From Anomalospiza imberbis (taxonomy: Eukaryota > Chordata > Aves > Passeriformes > Viduidae), in assembly GCF_031753505.1 (NCBI RefSeq), contig NC_089682.1, positions 63,126,561 to 63,190,560 of the forward strand: 64,000 bases of DNA, written 5' to 3'. The notes beneath the pieces are model-generated. The model saw only the letters and a program-made list of their open reading frames with translations, made no database searches and was not told where the DNA came from. Position 1 is the first letter of the stretch. Each line of letters starts with the position of its first letter. Positions 23,801-38,800 of the stretch are shown in pieces. The translations under genes and the position numbers were made by a program.

Positions 23801-26800
23801 ATAGTATCTTTGAAACTCACCAGAGAGTAATCACAGAAGCTGACCATAATTTTTAATTCTTACAACGAATTTGGCCTTTCACAGCTATCAGGTCTATTTT
23901 AGGTTCAAAAAAGTTATTTTTACACATTACAGACTATGTTTCTTTAAAATACCTTTGTAGAAAGTGTGCTGATACCATGGTCCAAAGCACGTCTGTTTCC
24001 AAATTTCAAATTCTCTGCAACAGATTTTCCCTTACTAATTAATGCCATAATTTTCCATTACATGATCCAAACTGCAGCAGACTTTGGGAAGTCATATTTT
24101 CACTTCATTACCTCTACAGGCCTCCATCATTAATTTATTGATATTTCAGGATGGAGGTATACTGTAAAAAAAGACCTCTCAGTATGCCTTATAATAATAT
24201 ATCTGTCAGTTGCTAAGAGAACAGTTTTGCTATTAATACTCATATTGTGTATTTGAGACTCTCAGTACTTTTTTATTTTTCACTATGTATATTAAGTTCT
24301 ACCCAAAGTGAAATTACTTACTACCCAATAAGTCTTTTGCCATGTTTCTTCCTTTCTTTCACTCTTTTCTACAATACAAAAAGGGAATGCCAAAAGGAAT
24401 GACTACCTGCTGTGGTACAACAGCACAATCAGTGCACAAAGCAAACAGAAGAGATGCATTTGCATATCAATATGTGATTTTAGTGCAATAGCCATACATT
24501 TTCAGTATCTTTTGTTAAAGCAACCTGGAGTGATAATAAAGAAGGTGTAATTTCATACAGATTGATTCTAAGTGTTATTGAGGAAGGTGTAATTTTATAC
24601 AGATAGATTCTAAATCAAATATTCATCACATCCTACTAGAAGAGATCCACTCCACATCTTGCATCTAAACCATCACCTGAATTAACACTGATAATTTAAC
24701 ATCTCATTTGATAATTCATATAAGACTAAGGTGTATTCTTGGCCTGATCGAGTGTACCTCTGCCTACTTTGCAGTTTCAATGACAGTTCTAGCACTGCAT
24801 GCTTCTAACTTACAGGTGACCATAGTGTAAATTATTTGTATTTTTAGGCATAGAAAGATCAACCATCTACAGTTGCTGAAGCTTGATGCCATTTTTTAAA
24901 ATCACGGCAAGACTGAGAAAGCATTTTCATCATACAGATTGTAAGGACATCTCCTTTTTCTCCTTATCAAAGAACAAATTCTAAGTCATCAAAACCTTTT
25001 AAAATAAAAAAGTAAGAAAAAATCTTGAAGACCGTGTCTTCAAAACCATGCCTGACAGTCTTCCTAAGAAAGTTATACAAAGTATGTGCGACTATCAGGT
25101 TTAAATTCACCTGCATTCCTACTTGTGCCAGTCCTTCAACAGAGACATTCCATTAGGCTTTTAAATATTTGTTGATTCAGGGACTTGTGCACAACTCTCC
25201 CAGACCCTGAAACAGTGTCCCCCAACTCTGTGAGTACAGAATAAAGTCTCTCAGTGGAGTTAATTACATAAGGTGAAACAATATCATTAGCATCAATTGA
25301 GACTGATACACCTCAGAATAGCCTATACCATGGTTTGGTATGTCATGGTTAAGGGAGTCATATAAGCTATAATTTCTGATTTTGGTGGGATAAAACAAGG
25401 TTCAGCTATCTCACCACAGTTTGTGTTTAAGGACGTATTTATTCTGCTGATGGAACTCTTTTTTTTTTTGAGTTCCCACTCAGAATAGGTTCCCATTCAA
25501 CAAGGTTAGCCTGAATTCTTGAAACTGCAGATAAAACATTTACTTTACCAGTATTAAAATTCATACTGCTCTGGTGAACCAACCTTAATGTACAATCCAG
25601 AGGATCCTTATCAAATAAGACACATTTTAGAGAATTATTTTTCTGAATCAATGACACTTTTATGCCCTAGTTATAGTCCTTGTGGTATATAGCATTACTA
25701 ATGGAAAAATTTCCCCTCAGTTCTCCATGAGTATGAGGAAGGACTCATGGTAGGGAAATCTAAATATTTAGCATTGCAAATTTTTCCATTCATCAAAGAT
25801 TAAAAGGAGCAGCGAAAATACTAGTGATTTCTTACTAATAGAGAATCAATGAGTATTTCTCTTACAGAAGAAAAGATAACATTCAAATCAAGTGAAGAAA
25901 CTTGACAGGATTCTTATGTTTTGCTAAAAATAACCACTCACTGAACTGCTTGTTATATTCCTGGGGCGGAGGATTTCCTCTTAAAGAAAATTCTCTTTTG
26001 ATTTTCAATCCCTCTTAGAACATGACACATTCTTGTAAATCAAGAGATCATATATATTAACCTTTTTACCTACACGATATAGATTGCTAACAATGTACTT
26101 TAACTAGTAATGCCAAAAATTCACCACATGAATTCTCAGACAGTAAAGCATTTTAAACTTCAGTTAGAAGTTTAATAAAACCTTGGAGTACTGTTACAAA
26201 ACTCTTTCCTCTCATTCTATATTTGCCAAGCAGCTCTTTCAATCTGGCAACTGTAAAATACTGTGATATTTTTTAATATATGAATATACTGAGATAATGT
26301 TATTTAGGAGTTAAGGTACTTGACATTGAATTCTCCATTTTTTGAAAATGTTAAGATAGTTTTGAAGAACTTCAAGCTTCTACAGTCTGCAGTTGATATT
26401 TAGCCTACTAGAATGACTGGTCTGAGATATGAAACTCAGTTTTGACTTAACTGCTATGGCCTTAGAAGCCTGTCCTGAATCTGTAACCTCAGACCATGTG
26501 ATTTGCAGGCTCCAAGGTTTGTCATATACCAGGTTTATACCAAGCCCTAAAAGTTCCCTGGTGTATTTATCTCCAAGTTTTACACCCCTGTCTTCTCATA
26601 CTTCCTATGAAATGAAGCAGGCAATCATTACTCTTATTTAAATATCAAGATTGAAGAATTTGTAAAATTATATTCTCTAGTTCCAACAGGAATTAATTCA
26701 ACAAAGTTCAAAAGACTGCACTGTATTTAGGGCAGACTGGATGATTACAGTTATCTTTACTAGTTTTGCAATATATTAATATTTTAGGAATATGAAATCT

Positions 26801-29800
26801 TACATATTCTGTACTAATAGTTTTTGGCAGTGTCAGAAGCCAGCCCAGAACCCTTATATCTTCCACAGTCTTGTGTCTGTCTGCATTATTAGACTAGAGA
26901 AGGTCCCTGCCACTTGTTCTCTCTCTCCTAATCCAGCAATCTCTGCTTTAGCTGCATGGGGCCCACAGTTGCTGTTGAGTGCCCTGCATTGGGTACAAGT
27001 GTCTCTGTGAGGATGTGGTTTTAAGGGCTGTGCTCCATGCTGAACACAGAACTTGGAGCTGTGCAGCATCATTTTGCGATCAATATGCCTGTAGGAAGAC
27101 ACAGCACAGAAAACTTATTTTGTCAATTCCCTACAAAATTAAGTATAACAAAAGTGTACAGAGACCTGTGCTGAGCAAAGTGGCAGTTTTACCCTGAATG
27201 TTAAGAAGCTAAATCAAACCATTTGAGGATTCATCTCTACTTTGCTTTCAAAGCAATCAGTGGTGACTTTATGGCCGCTGGCTGTAGGCTTAACTAATCA
27301 TTAAAAAATTTTTGGGTTTTTATCCTATCAAAAACTAGTCACCTTATAGTTTACTTTGGTTTACTTCCTTAGTAGTCTCCTTTCAGTGATTAAAGAAAGG
27401 CTAACACTTGGCCTTAGGTTTACAGATTTACATTTGCATTTCCTCTGGCTACCAGCCATTGTCTATCTGGACAAGAGATAGAATTTTCATCTAAGAGGTG
27501 TTGAAGAGAATGGAGTAATAAGCTTAATTTTAAAATGAGTGCAGTGACCAGGGAAGAGAAAAAAGATAACTGCCTTCCTTTTCTAATTTCTGTGGAATTT
27601 TGCACTGCCATTTTAGTAGCTGTATACCATTAACCAGCCTTTTTTGTCTCAGGTACACCAATTATTTATAGCTCAGTTTTCCAGGAAGTGTGCGGACAGA
27701 TGACTTGGAATATACTGATAAATCCTAGTAAAACATCCTAGTAAAACATCAGAGTAAAATACCTTAACTTGGAGTTTGCCTTCCTGTATTCGCCCTTTCC
27801 ATGAAGCTGTAAATTTAAGACTATCCACTGAACACCTCATTACTCTGCAATGGAAACACACACACAGTAAATCTTACAGATGTGTAACAACAGGATATCA
27901 AACACAAAACCAAGCTCAATGTATTTTCAATGTGTACCATATGATACTAAGTCTTACTTTGAAGAAAAATACATCTCTAACTGAAAAAAAAAAAAACCAA
28001 ACAATCAACATTTAAACAGGTAACAGTTATTTTACTTCAAGGCAAGAAATAAAAATAAGATTACTGATGACAGCAATTGACATAATTTTTTGGCTCTGTG
28101 TCATTGAAATGATATAACCATCCTCACACATAAGGAACAATGGCACATTAGCACAAATAGGCATATTATTTTTCCCTCACCTTGCAGTCTCCTGGCGTAA
28201 GGCATTGAGAAATGTGTCTGGATGAAACAGCTCGGAAAGGTCAAGGGTGTCTGACAACAGTTTCTGTTTCTCTGCTTTTTCTACCCAATTCTAAAAGAGA
28301 GAATTAAAAAAAAAAAAAAACCAAAAAAAAAAAAAAGAAAATAAATCCTGAAATAACTGGAATTATTACTTGATTTTTCAACATTTTGAGTTAATGTGGG
28401 TATGTCAATTATTATGATTAATGAAAAATGTTTGTGTAAACATACTGTAACCTCAAAGCTTAATATTAATTTCTATCATTTCATACTGGTAAAAAGAAAA
28501 TGAATACCCTTTTGAAATATAAAGAAAATGAGCAGTTTATGTGTAACATGACTCAACCATTCTAAACAAACTCATGTTTCATTCTTTGTTTATTGCAGCT
28601 CACTTTGTACCTTGAAAAGTTATCATTGTACAGTGAAAATCATAATTTCAACAATTCTATCATTGTTGAAACCCTATTTCACCTTTACTTACTGGGGAGT
28701 TTATGTTTTCCATCAAAATAGCTGCCATTTCTGTCTTTGCTTTAATAAGTTCAGGAAAATAACTGCATTCCTTTTAGGTACGCTTTAAGATCATTTTTTC
28801 ATATAAATGGCATATTATATTGAAGAAACACTTGATTTTCAATCTGCAGTAATAGTTTTTATAAGTACTTGCCAACAGGTTTTTAAAATATTTCCTACTA
28901 CTAGGTAGATGCTGCCATTTTCAGTATATTAGTTGGAGACATGAATTCACAGAATTGATTATAAGATAAAAACTGGACTCTTGTTATACGTGGCAATAAA
29001 TTAATCTAGTGAAGGTGGGGGGAATAACTGTCCTCAATTATCCTTACAGACCACATGACTCAACCTTCTTACAGGCAGCTGTGAAGCCTGTTAGGAGCAG
29101 CAAGCTTGGAATTTCTCACCAATGCAACACCTTGTGTGCCAACATGAGAAAAGAGACACACATTGCACCTCACCATCTTCATAAACCACACATCCTAAGA
29201 AATGCAGTCTTAGTTTGATCCTCGAGACATTAACGATCTCAGACAAAGAATTTGCTCTCTTCAGACAAATTATTTAGGTACCTGACTGGTTATGCAACAG
29301 TCCGCGCTCAAAATCCTCTCCTGAAACTTTTACAATGTATATCTTTGGTACAATTTATTTACATGATATAGTCACAGTCCTAACTATGGCACTGTAGTAT
29401 GAACCTGAAGTCACTGTGTAACCTGCCACACAATTAAGCTCTTCACAGATAGATTAAGTCTTCAAGGTCAGGCTGGATGAGGGTCTGAGCAATCTGGCCT
29501 AGTGGAAGGTGTCCCTGCCTATGGCAGGGGGGTTGGAACCAGATGATACAAACCATTCTGTGACTCTACAAATAATAGAAACTAATCAGAGAGTAAGATT
29601 CCACATGCTATCACTTAACAGAGAAAGACAAGCGCCACTCCTTTCTAAATACCAGCTCCCAGGAAATGATAAAATTGCTGTAGTCACTGAATAAAAAAAT
29701 CTTGAAAATTACACTCTCATCACACAATGTACCTGCCAAGCACCCATATCATGTTTAGAAATTACTTTATTGTATTGTTTGAACTGCTGACAGATGAATA

Positions 29801-32800
29801 ATTCCATAGAACCATTTTGGAAGTGACAAAATCATTGAAAATGCTAGTAGATAACACTCAGTGAGTTTTATTTTATTTTGGCAGCATGTCACACATCTCC
29901 ATAATGTTTCCACCATGTTCAAGCCTTTAATCAGTTTTGGTTTTTTTTTTATCTGCCACATCCCTGATTACAAGCCCTCAATCCAAATGATTAGAAATCA
30001 GTTCTGAGATTTCTGCTTTCCATTTTCATTAGGTAAATGTACACAGTTAATGACTCTTGTCTGCACGATTCTTTTAATGATTTTATATAACTTTATGAAA
30101 CTTACGACTTCAATTTCTTTTATCGTATAGCAGTAAATGTATTCTGATTAGGAGAGGTTTTGTAAATTGTTTTGTGTAATAGAAGTAGACATCACTTCAA
30201 CTTGTAATTAATATAATCATTATATTGCTGTCATCAAATAAACCTTTAATGTAACTGCTAAAGAGAAACACTGTCAGGAACACAGATGTTTATATCACCC
30301 AATTAAAAGACCAGTATGGGTAATATTAATTCTGAACTCATATTATTAATTAGCACTAGGGTGTGCACAATAACAAAAACTTTCATTAGATCACAAAAGC
30401 AAAATTGTAATGTCTTGTACTGCTCTATATAAAGCTGAATATGAAGCTCATTTACATCCATTTGCATAAATAATTTTAGATGCAATCAAATGTATTTTAC
30501 AACCCAATTGTAAGAAATATCCTTATGTTTATTTTAGTCCTATGAGATCACATGACAGGCTATAAGGAAAATGCTAGTCTCAAAAGACAATGCCACTCCA
30601 TTAACAGATCATTGTCACTGGTAGTCCCACTGCCATAAGACTGGAAGAGATCAGACGTTGATGGGAAGGAAGTTTAAGCCAAGCTGTAGAAAGACTGAAG
30701 TGATGTTTCTTGAAAGGGAGAAATCCTGTAATAGATAACATCCCTTCCCCATCCCAAATCTGATAGAAACACGTACTGACTGCATTTGTCAAAGTGATGA
30801 AAAGTTGTTTGACTTCTTATTCATCTTGGACAGCCATGCAGCATTTCAGTCTGAAGGTCCTTCTTCCATCACCAAACCTTATACAACTATGTAGCTATTA
30901 TACCAACAATGGGGTCTACAAGTCTGAATATCCTAAACCTGAAAATATGTTTATTCCAAAATGTAAAAAGAAAAATCTATCATCTACTCTTCTTTGCAAT
31001 GGTTTATTTCAAATTTCATTATTTCAATATTTTCTGAATATTACTTATTACAATTACGCTAGAAATTTAACTGTCTGTGATAGATTAATTTAGAAAGTTA
31101 TTATTATTATAAATATAATATCAAAACATATCAGCGATACCCAAAATGCTTGCAAAGTAATTCCTGGTAGGATATTTCAAAACTTCCATTAATGTGGGGT
31201 TCTGTTTGCTATAATAAAAACATTTTCTTGTATTTTTTTTACCTTTACAAAACCAAGACTATTAGCATGGTCTCAGGTATTTCAAATAATATCTTTTCAT
31301 GCATCTTAACATCCAATAAACATCTATTCCACTTTCAGAGAGAAAGAAGTCTTCCTTATCATCTATAATCCCAAAGCACACTGAGCACCTTATTGAACAG
31401 TGGAAGGAATAAGGAGGCTGCCAGATTTTCACATTATTATTTATACAGCTTTAGGATCAAAGAACTTCTCCAAAATGAAGCAAGTACTCTTCCTTTGACA
31501 GTTTTAATTCATTCCAAATGTATATTCTTCTGCTGCATTTTTCTATTGCTGTGGTCCCCAAAGAGAAACACACTGAAAAAAGAGAATCATATAAATCACC
31601 ACAGAAGTGATTTCATTTTTGTGCCTAGATGGAAAATTGTATTCAGTGTTACATGCATATGCATAGCCAGGAACCACACAGTATAATTCTGTTTTTTCTA
31701 CGAGTTTTAGAAGTTTTCCACATTACTAGGGAAAAAAGTGAAGAACTTTGGCTAAGTCTGAGAGCAAATGATGGTGAGTAGCACTGCTATGGGAGTAAGT
31801 ATTCAGTTAACTGGAGTTTAGACTGCGCAGTTATGCTACAGTCCCATTTTCCTCACAGTGCAGCAGCTGTTCTACAGGTGTGCTCCAAAGTGGAAAACAC
31901 CAACAGGAGTGACAATACTACAGCTGAAAGAAATAAAATAGATGGATTTTTCCAGGCACTGAGCCCAGAAAGGGTAATGCCTAGGGTTCTGAGGAGCAAC
32001 AGATATACAACAATTTGCTCCCTTGTGGTAATTCTTTACATGTGAAATCCTTGAGCCATTATTCTTGAGGGAGTTATCCTTTATTAAATGAATGTGTGAA
32101 TACTGCAGTATTTCAGGCATATGATAAGGTGTTGGCCCATACTTGCAACTGATAAATAACACAGTAATTTAATTTGGAGTTTATGTTTGGTTTAAAATTT
32201 TTCCTTCCCTTCCCTTCCCTTCCCTTCCCTTCCCTTCCCTTCCCTTCCCTTCCCCTACTGCTTTAAACCAAATACTATTAAAGCTTTATTTCAGTTTTCC
32301 ACACCTCAGAGCCCCCATTTGTTGAGGAAATCTGAGCAATAACACAACAGCAGTGTTACAGCATGAATGTTTCAGGCCCCTTAGCATCAGCATGCTGGCT
32401 AACCATGTGCTAGAAGCAGACACATAGTAAGGTACAGCTGACAGAAACATTAGCAGATGTAATCTCATTCTCATTACTGTATTAGTTCGGTTTTTTTATT
32501 GAAATAGGAACTTAACTTCCCCTGAATTTCTGTTTCCTACATTTAATATGGATAACAGAATGATGTATAGGAATTGTAACAACATACTGACAAGTTCATG
32601 ATTGACATTTGCCAAAAATACCTACTTCCAGATATTTCCTGTATGATCACTAAACACAGAATCCAGTTAGGCAATACTCTTGTGCTTCACGCCTTCAAGA
32701 TTCTTCTTTCCCAAGTACATCAGTCACCAGGCACTAGAATGCATTTGCAGTTACACAGTAGAGTATAACTGGGTAAGGAAGTCTAAGAACTGGAACTATT

Positions 32801-35800
32801 CCTTGGTGGAACCAACTCCCCATCTCCAATAATAAATTGCAGGGGACAGAAAACAGTGGCATACATTATTCATTTGTAGGTAACAGACTAGACTGCCTAC
32901 AGTAACACTTGGACAAAGTTAGGACTACATCAAACATAAATCCTTTGCAGAGCTCTGGAGCAGGGATGCTGAACTCTATATTGTGATGGTGCTGGTGTGA
33001 CTAAAATGGGCTACAGAATACTCAATATATTAGCCACTGGTAATGATGGGAAGCACTGCAGTAATTTGTTTTACAGTGCCAGTTTGAAGGCTGTTTTACA
33101 ATGAAGAGAGCCAACAGAGAACTGCTTACTTTGCTATGGCTCGTTTTCCCTGGTAACACCCCAAGAGGTACAGATTTTTCATTAGCATCTCCCTCACAGT
33201 CCTTGTTCCTCCACTGAAACAATGACCCCTTGAACAGCAGTCACTGGTCTCTCTCCATTTTTTCATTCTTGTTTACCAGTCATTTATTTTTTGTTTACAT
33301 CCTCTCTTAAGGCTGTCAAAATATGGAGAAAATCTCTCACCCATGCCTGTGTCACAGAACTCTACTATATTAGTAACTATTGAGGCTTAACCTAACTCTC
33401 AGATAAATAAGAATGTTAATCAAACAGTCTAAAGCAATCTAACCAGAAATTGTTCAACTCCATAGGGCCCATATCCCAAAATACCTAAAAGATACCACAA
33501 TTAAAAGGCAAAGAAGGAAATCTGGGGGTTTTTTACGTTAGAAAAAAGAGATCACAGAATGGAAACACTGGCTGATGAAACTCCATTTAAACAAAGGAAG
33601 TAAATGATGTCATGGCTAGTCTGTGATGTGGCACCCTGGCACATCATGCTAGCTCATGCTCAAGCTGCTTACACTCCATTAAACAGAATACTCCTACACT
33701 GCTCAGATTAGCAAATAGTTTGCTCAAAAAAGAACAACTTTGTGTAGACACAGAATATAATTAATTTTTTAGTTTTTTAAATTGAAGTAGTAAGCTAGTA
33801 TGGATTGTTGTTTGCTCCTACATTGTAAAGCTAAGGCTGTTAGCATAAAGGTACCTCAACTGCAGCATATCAGCTCTCTGAAGCTCATACTACCTTTTCT
33901 TAAACCCAAAAGCAAATTTCTTTTGTTGTGGCCAATCCCAAAAGAATAGCTCATCATAAAGGCTGTAGGTCTCTTTCATATGTTCAGTCACACCTGAAAG
34001 TTAAGAGAATGCTGAAGAGCATTAGCACGGCATAAAACTTCATTCACACCTGTTCTCAGGAAGCAAACTAGAAAAACATATATTAGAGAGCAATTTAAGG
34101 AAAAAATATTGCACATTTTGTTAAACAGCACACTTTTTTGAGTTATATTTTTAAATTAATTTTTTTCCTTTTCATTTAGCTATAATGGATTTTCTTTTTA
34201 TTTAGCTATAATGGATTTTTAAATTACTTCCATTGTAGAAATAATTTATTCATAAAATTAGGCATTTTGGCACCCAATCCAATTGTAATTCAGAGTAGCT
34301 CCAAATTCAACACCAATTTAGGTTGCTCAGTCTACTGTATTTCTGTGTATCTCCAAAGATACCTCCACAAATCATATATTTCCACAAACATGTCTGGACA
34401 ATATGGGTATTGTTTTTTAATTTAGAAGCTGACAACAAGAAAAGTGATTTAGATGTGGCCTCAAAAGTGTGGCCTCAAAACTGCCTTTGACCCTTAGTAA
34501 GGTCATTAGGAATTTTGCATTTCTATGGTATCTTTGGATACCCACAGTGGTTTCAGTTTTATTATTCTAGTAACATCTTAATCCATCCTGTTTGATGGAT
34601 TATTCTGTTGATATATTCAAATCATTACTTTTTACTTTCTCAGCGTGATAAAATACATGAAACATATGACAGAATAAATCTTTTTCATAGCTTTGTAATC
34701 TGCATATCTGAAGAATTAATAGTATTTGCTTTAGTTCTAAATTATTTACTGCCTTTTGCTTGATATATAAGTAATTTCAATTACTTAATTTATTGCATGT
34801 GATAATGAAATATTAGAAATAATACTGAAAATATTAATTATAGAAAACTTATAAGAAAACCCACTGTGTGTATAAGGAAAAGCACATACAACAGTGTAAA
34901 ACAGTATAAACCTGACAGGAATTTTGAAATTCAAGTTCAGATGTAGAGAACAGATTTCTCATTGGATCATTACTCTCTTAGTTCAGAGTGACTGTGTGGA
35001 ATTACCACTACAAATATATCAATATGCTTTTGCATATCCTCCTCCATGTAAGGGCACACATTCTAATTTAGTTACTATTTATAGCACTCAGCTGAACACA
35101 CTGGGAAACATTACAGAGCAGGAGGGCATTTATCCTTCCTCTCTTTAAGCATCACTTACACACCTTAAATAGGGATCTAAGCTTCCCATCACTCTTAACA
35201 ACTCTTCTACTTTGACTCAAGGTTTTATTTCTTTTTCTTCAGTTATGAACCTTGCTGAATGTTCAGAGACAAAGACCACACCAAAAAGAACTCTACTAAG
35301 AAAAAAAGCAAACAACAAAATGAACAAAACCCCAAATCTGAATGCCTTTCTGTTGACTTCAGTTTTAAAATGCAGTCATGTCTGTTTACAGATTTGCTGA
35401 GTGCACTTGTATCCTGCTCTGACTGCTTTATTTCACTGTGAATTCCCAAGAGTAAAACTACTGCACACTCAGCAGATAAAGAAGGGTTTAGTCAAGAATT
35501 ATTCTTATGACTCTTTTCCTTCATAAACTACATTTGAATTGACAGCCTTGAAACTTAAAAGGCTCTGAAATTTTAAATATTTTTTATATATATGCAAAGG
35601 GATACAATATGAAACTGAGTAATTTCAAATTCAGTAATATGGCATCTTCTTCAAAGACAGAAAGATAGGTCAAGATGCAGTTACATTTCTGCCTTCCCCC
35701 CAAAAAAAGGATACTAATTAGGAATAATGCTCACTTGTAGAATGGAAATCTGTTTCTAATGAAAAATGGGCTTATTTTTAAAATACATATCTGCAAATGA

Positions 35801-38800
35801 TATTTGAGAAATAGTTACAGCATGTTACCATTTATTTTGACCTATTAAGATCTCAAAACAGGAGATGAAATATTTTGCAAACTGTTACACCAACCCAGTT
35901 CCAGCAAACCATCTAGAGGTTAAAAAAGAGCCACAATCACACTACATTTTATTTACAAGAGTAATTTATTTCTACATATTTCACATAATTTATTTCTATG
36001 TATGAACTTCTAACTACGAAATCAGAATTACAAATAAAACAATAACGTATTTTGAATAGATTGCTTACTTTTAGTAGATAGAATATTTCTGTCAGTATAG
36101 TGGTGATCAGAACAGCAAGTTCCTGTAACCAAGGGCAAGTCCCAGCTAAACAACCCAGTGGCCTTTTTATGATGGAGTGACTACAGCACTGGGCAAGGGA
36201 AGGGCTGCAAATCGGGATTTATGAGCTATCTATCTGGATTTCTATAAAGCCTTTGACATGGTCCCTCACAGCATCCTCCTCTTTTAGCCAGAGAGATGGA
36301 TTTGATAGGTAGATTGTGAGATTGATAAGAAATTGGTTGGATGGTGACATCCAGAGGATATTGATCAATGACTCAGTGTCCCAATGAACATCATTGACAA
36401 GTGTTGACCCCCCTGAGGTCCATACTGGGACCAGTGTGACTTAATATCTTCATTAATGACATAGACAAAGGGATCAGGTGTACGCTCATCTGAAGGACAG
36501 GATGTCACCCAGAGGGACCCAGGCAGGCTTGAGGAGTGGGGCCCTTGGAATCTCATAAGGTTTTACAAGACCAACTACAAGGTGCTGCTCCTGGATCATG
36601 GCAGCCCCTGGTACCAGCACAGGCTGGGGATGAGCAGATGGAGAGCAGCCCTGCTGAGAAGAACTTGGGGTGCTGGTGGGTGAGAGGCTGGACACGACCC
36701 AGCAATGTGCACTCAGAGCCCAGGCAGCCAGTGGTGTCCTGGGATGCATCCAAAGCAGCGTGGGCAGCAGGGCCAGGGAGGGGATTCTGCCCCTCTGCTC
36801 TGCTCTGCTGAGACCCCACCTGCAGGGCTGTGTCCAGCTCTGGAGTCCCAGAACAGAGAGGACATGGACCTGTTGGAGTGAGTCCAGAGGAGGACACCAG
36901 GATGATCAGAGGATCATTTCTCCTATGAGGAAAGGCTGAGAGACCTGAGATTGTTCAGCCTGGAAAAGAGAAGACTTCAGGGAGACCTAACTGCAACCTT
37001 TTGTACCTGATGGGAACCCTACAATAACGATGGAGAGAGATGACAAGAGCATGTAGTGACAGGACAAGGGGGAATGGCTTCAAACTGAAAGAGGGTAAAT
37101 TTAGGTTAGATATTAGGGAATAAGTTTTTTCTGTGAGGGTGGATGAGGTATTGGAACAAGTTGCCCAGAGGAGTTGTGGGTGCCCCATTCCTGGAAGTGT
37201 TCAAGGTCAGGCTGGATGTGGGTCTGAGCGGGTCTGAGCACTGATCTAGTGGCAGGTGTCCCTGACTATGCCAGGGTGTTAGAACAAGATGGTCTTTAAG
37301 GTCCCTTCCAACCAAAACCTCTCTCTAATTCTAAGTTGTCTTAAAAAAGCAAAACAGATTGATGGGATGAACCTACAAATTGGTGCATTATCATGTGCTG
37401 CAGCCTTTTCATTCATTAATGGATGGAATTTAAATTACCAGTCTTTGACAGAATAACATAAGGACTCATTTTCATATGTGAATGATAATAACATCATTTT
37501 CTACCACTTGTATTAAAATTAAACTTTTTGCTTGAGCTTTTGTCAGGCAAGACTATCCATTTTACTCTGCTTTCTCTTTTGCAGACAGCTCTGTCCATGA
37601 TAAAGGAGATACAGTGAAAAACAAGTTATTAGAAACAGAGCAATCTACACTTTTAATTTTGACATATTAAATGCATAAAATTGATCATTATTTTATCATT
37701 GCATCTTTTCAGCTTTCTTCCTGTGTTGTGAAAATGTATCTTGTAGCTCAAAGAGAAAAATTAATGAATGGTCATTATTTTATTAGTTTAAATAAAGGTC
37801 ATCAACTACAGCTTTACATATTATACAATATATAGTACAGCTTTTTGTAATTTACTAAGTATATAAATACTATCTTGCATTCATAGAAGAAATACAGAAT
37901 ATGAAATCTAGGGGTTTTTAAATTAAACTAGGTTAGGAAAAAAAGATAATTTTCTTTAATATATGGTAATTTCTCAGAGACACAATGTCCGTAGAGACAA
38001 TGACTTGGGCTTGTCTTCTTTTATTCAACACTGACATAAAGTCCTTTTATGAGTAATTATCTCTGGCAATAAATATTTTATAATCAAAGAGCTGAATAAT
38101 CGGTTACCGCTATGATAAGGGGTGCTGCTCAAACTTCTAGTTACAAGGTAGTATTTCATAATTTCAACAAAACAGCCGTTCTCACAAAACATGCCTAGAA
38201 TTTCAAGAGTTTCATTAACAGCTGTTGAATTCTGTTGAAACAAATTACTTTTCTCAACAGTTAAGCCTGATGTTTATTAAAACACCCATAACTTGTGGAT
38301 GCTTCAGTTTAACAGAGCACCTAACACTCACTGGGAATAAGCTTCAAAAGCTCACAATGAAACCAAAGGAAATGCAGGTAGTGATATTTTCCCTTTTCCA
38401 ATGCTGCTGTTTAAAAACTGTTTTTCCAGTTTTTTGTGCAACTGCTTTTTGTGCAAAAGGCATGTTTTTCCAAAACTTGACATAAGTCTTGCTCATTGGC
38501 AACCAAAATTATTTACCTTTGAAATAGCACAGTTTGCAGATTTAGTGCTAAACCCACTGTATTTTGGAGGAAAACAAACATTTCACTACAAAAAAAAAAA
38601 AGTTGTATTTCATTTTGAGCATCACATTATATGAAAGATATTATATAATTAGAGACTGTCCCAAGGAGGGCTGCAAATATGGTGAAGGGCCTGGAGGGGA
38701 AACTGTATCAATACATAAACATAGCTTTCTGTAAGAGCACAAAAAATACTTCAGCTTCTGCTTTAATTTCCTTGGACATTAGCTCTTATTTCAATGGACA

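Larger units (their letters stand above)
21502..27762 (-). other. DYNC2H1: DYNC2H1 intron
   Basis: A 6.3-kb AT-rich intron. Only a trinucleotide microsatellite (22240-22290) and a 42-bp-period duplication (24541-24613) stand out. A 98-codon plus-strand frame at 23239-23535 has no recognisable family signature and runs antisense to the gene. Confidence 0.9.

Noticed and set aside
36486..36939. Frames of 87 to 114 codons on both strands
   Set aside because: They fall inside the 1.15-kb CR1 element. The GC-rich repeat sequence explains them.
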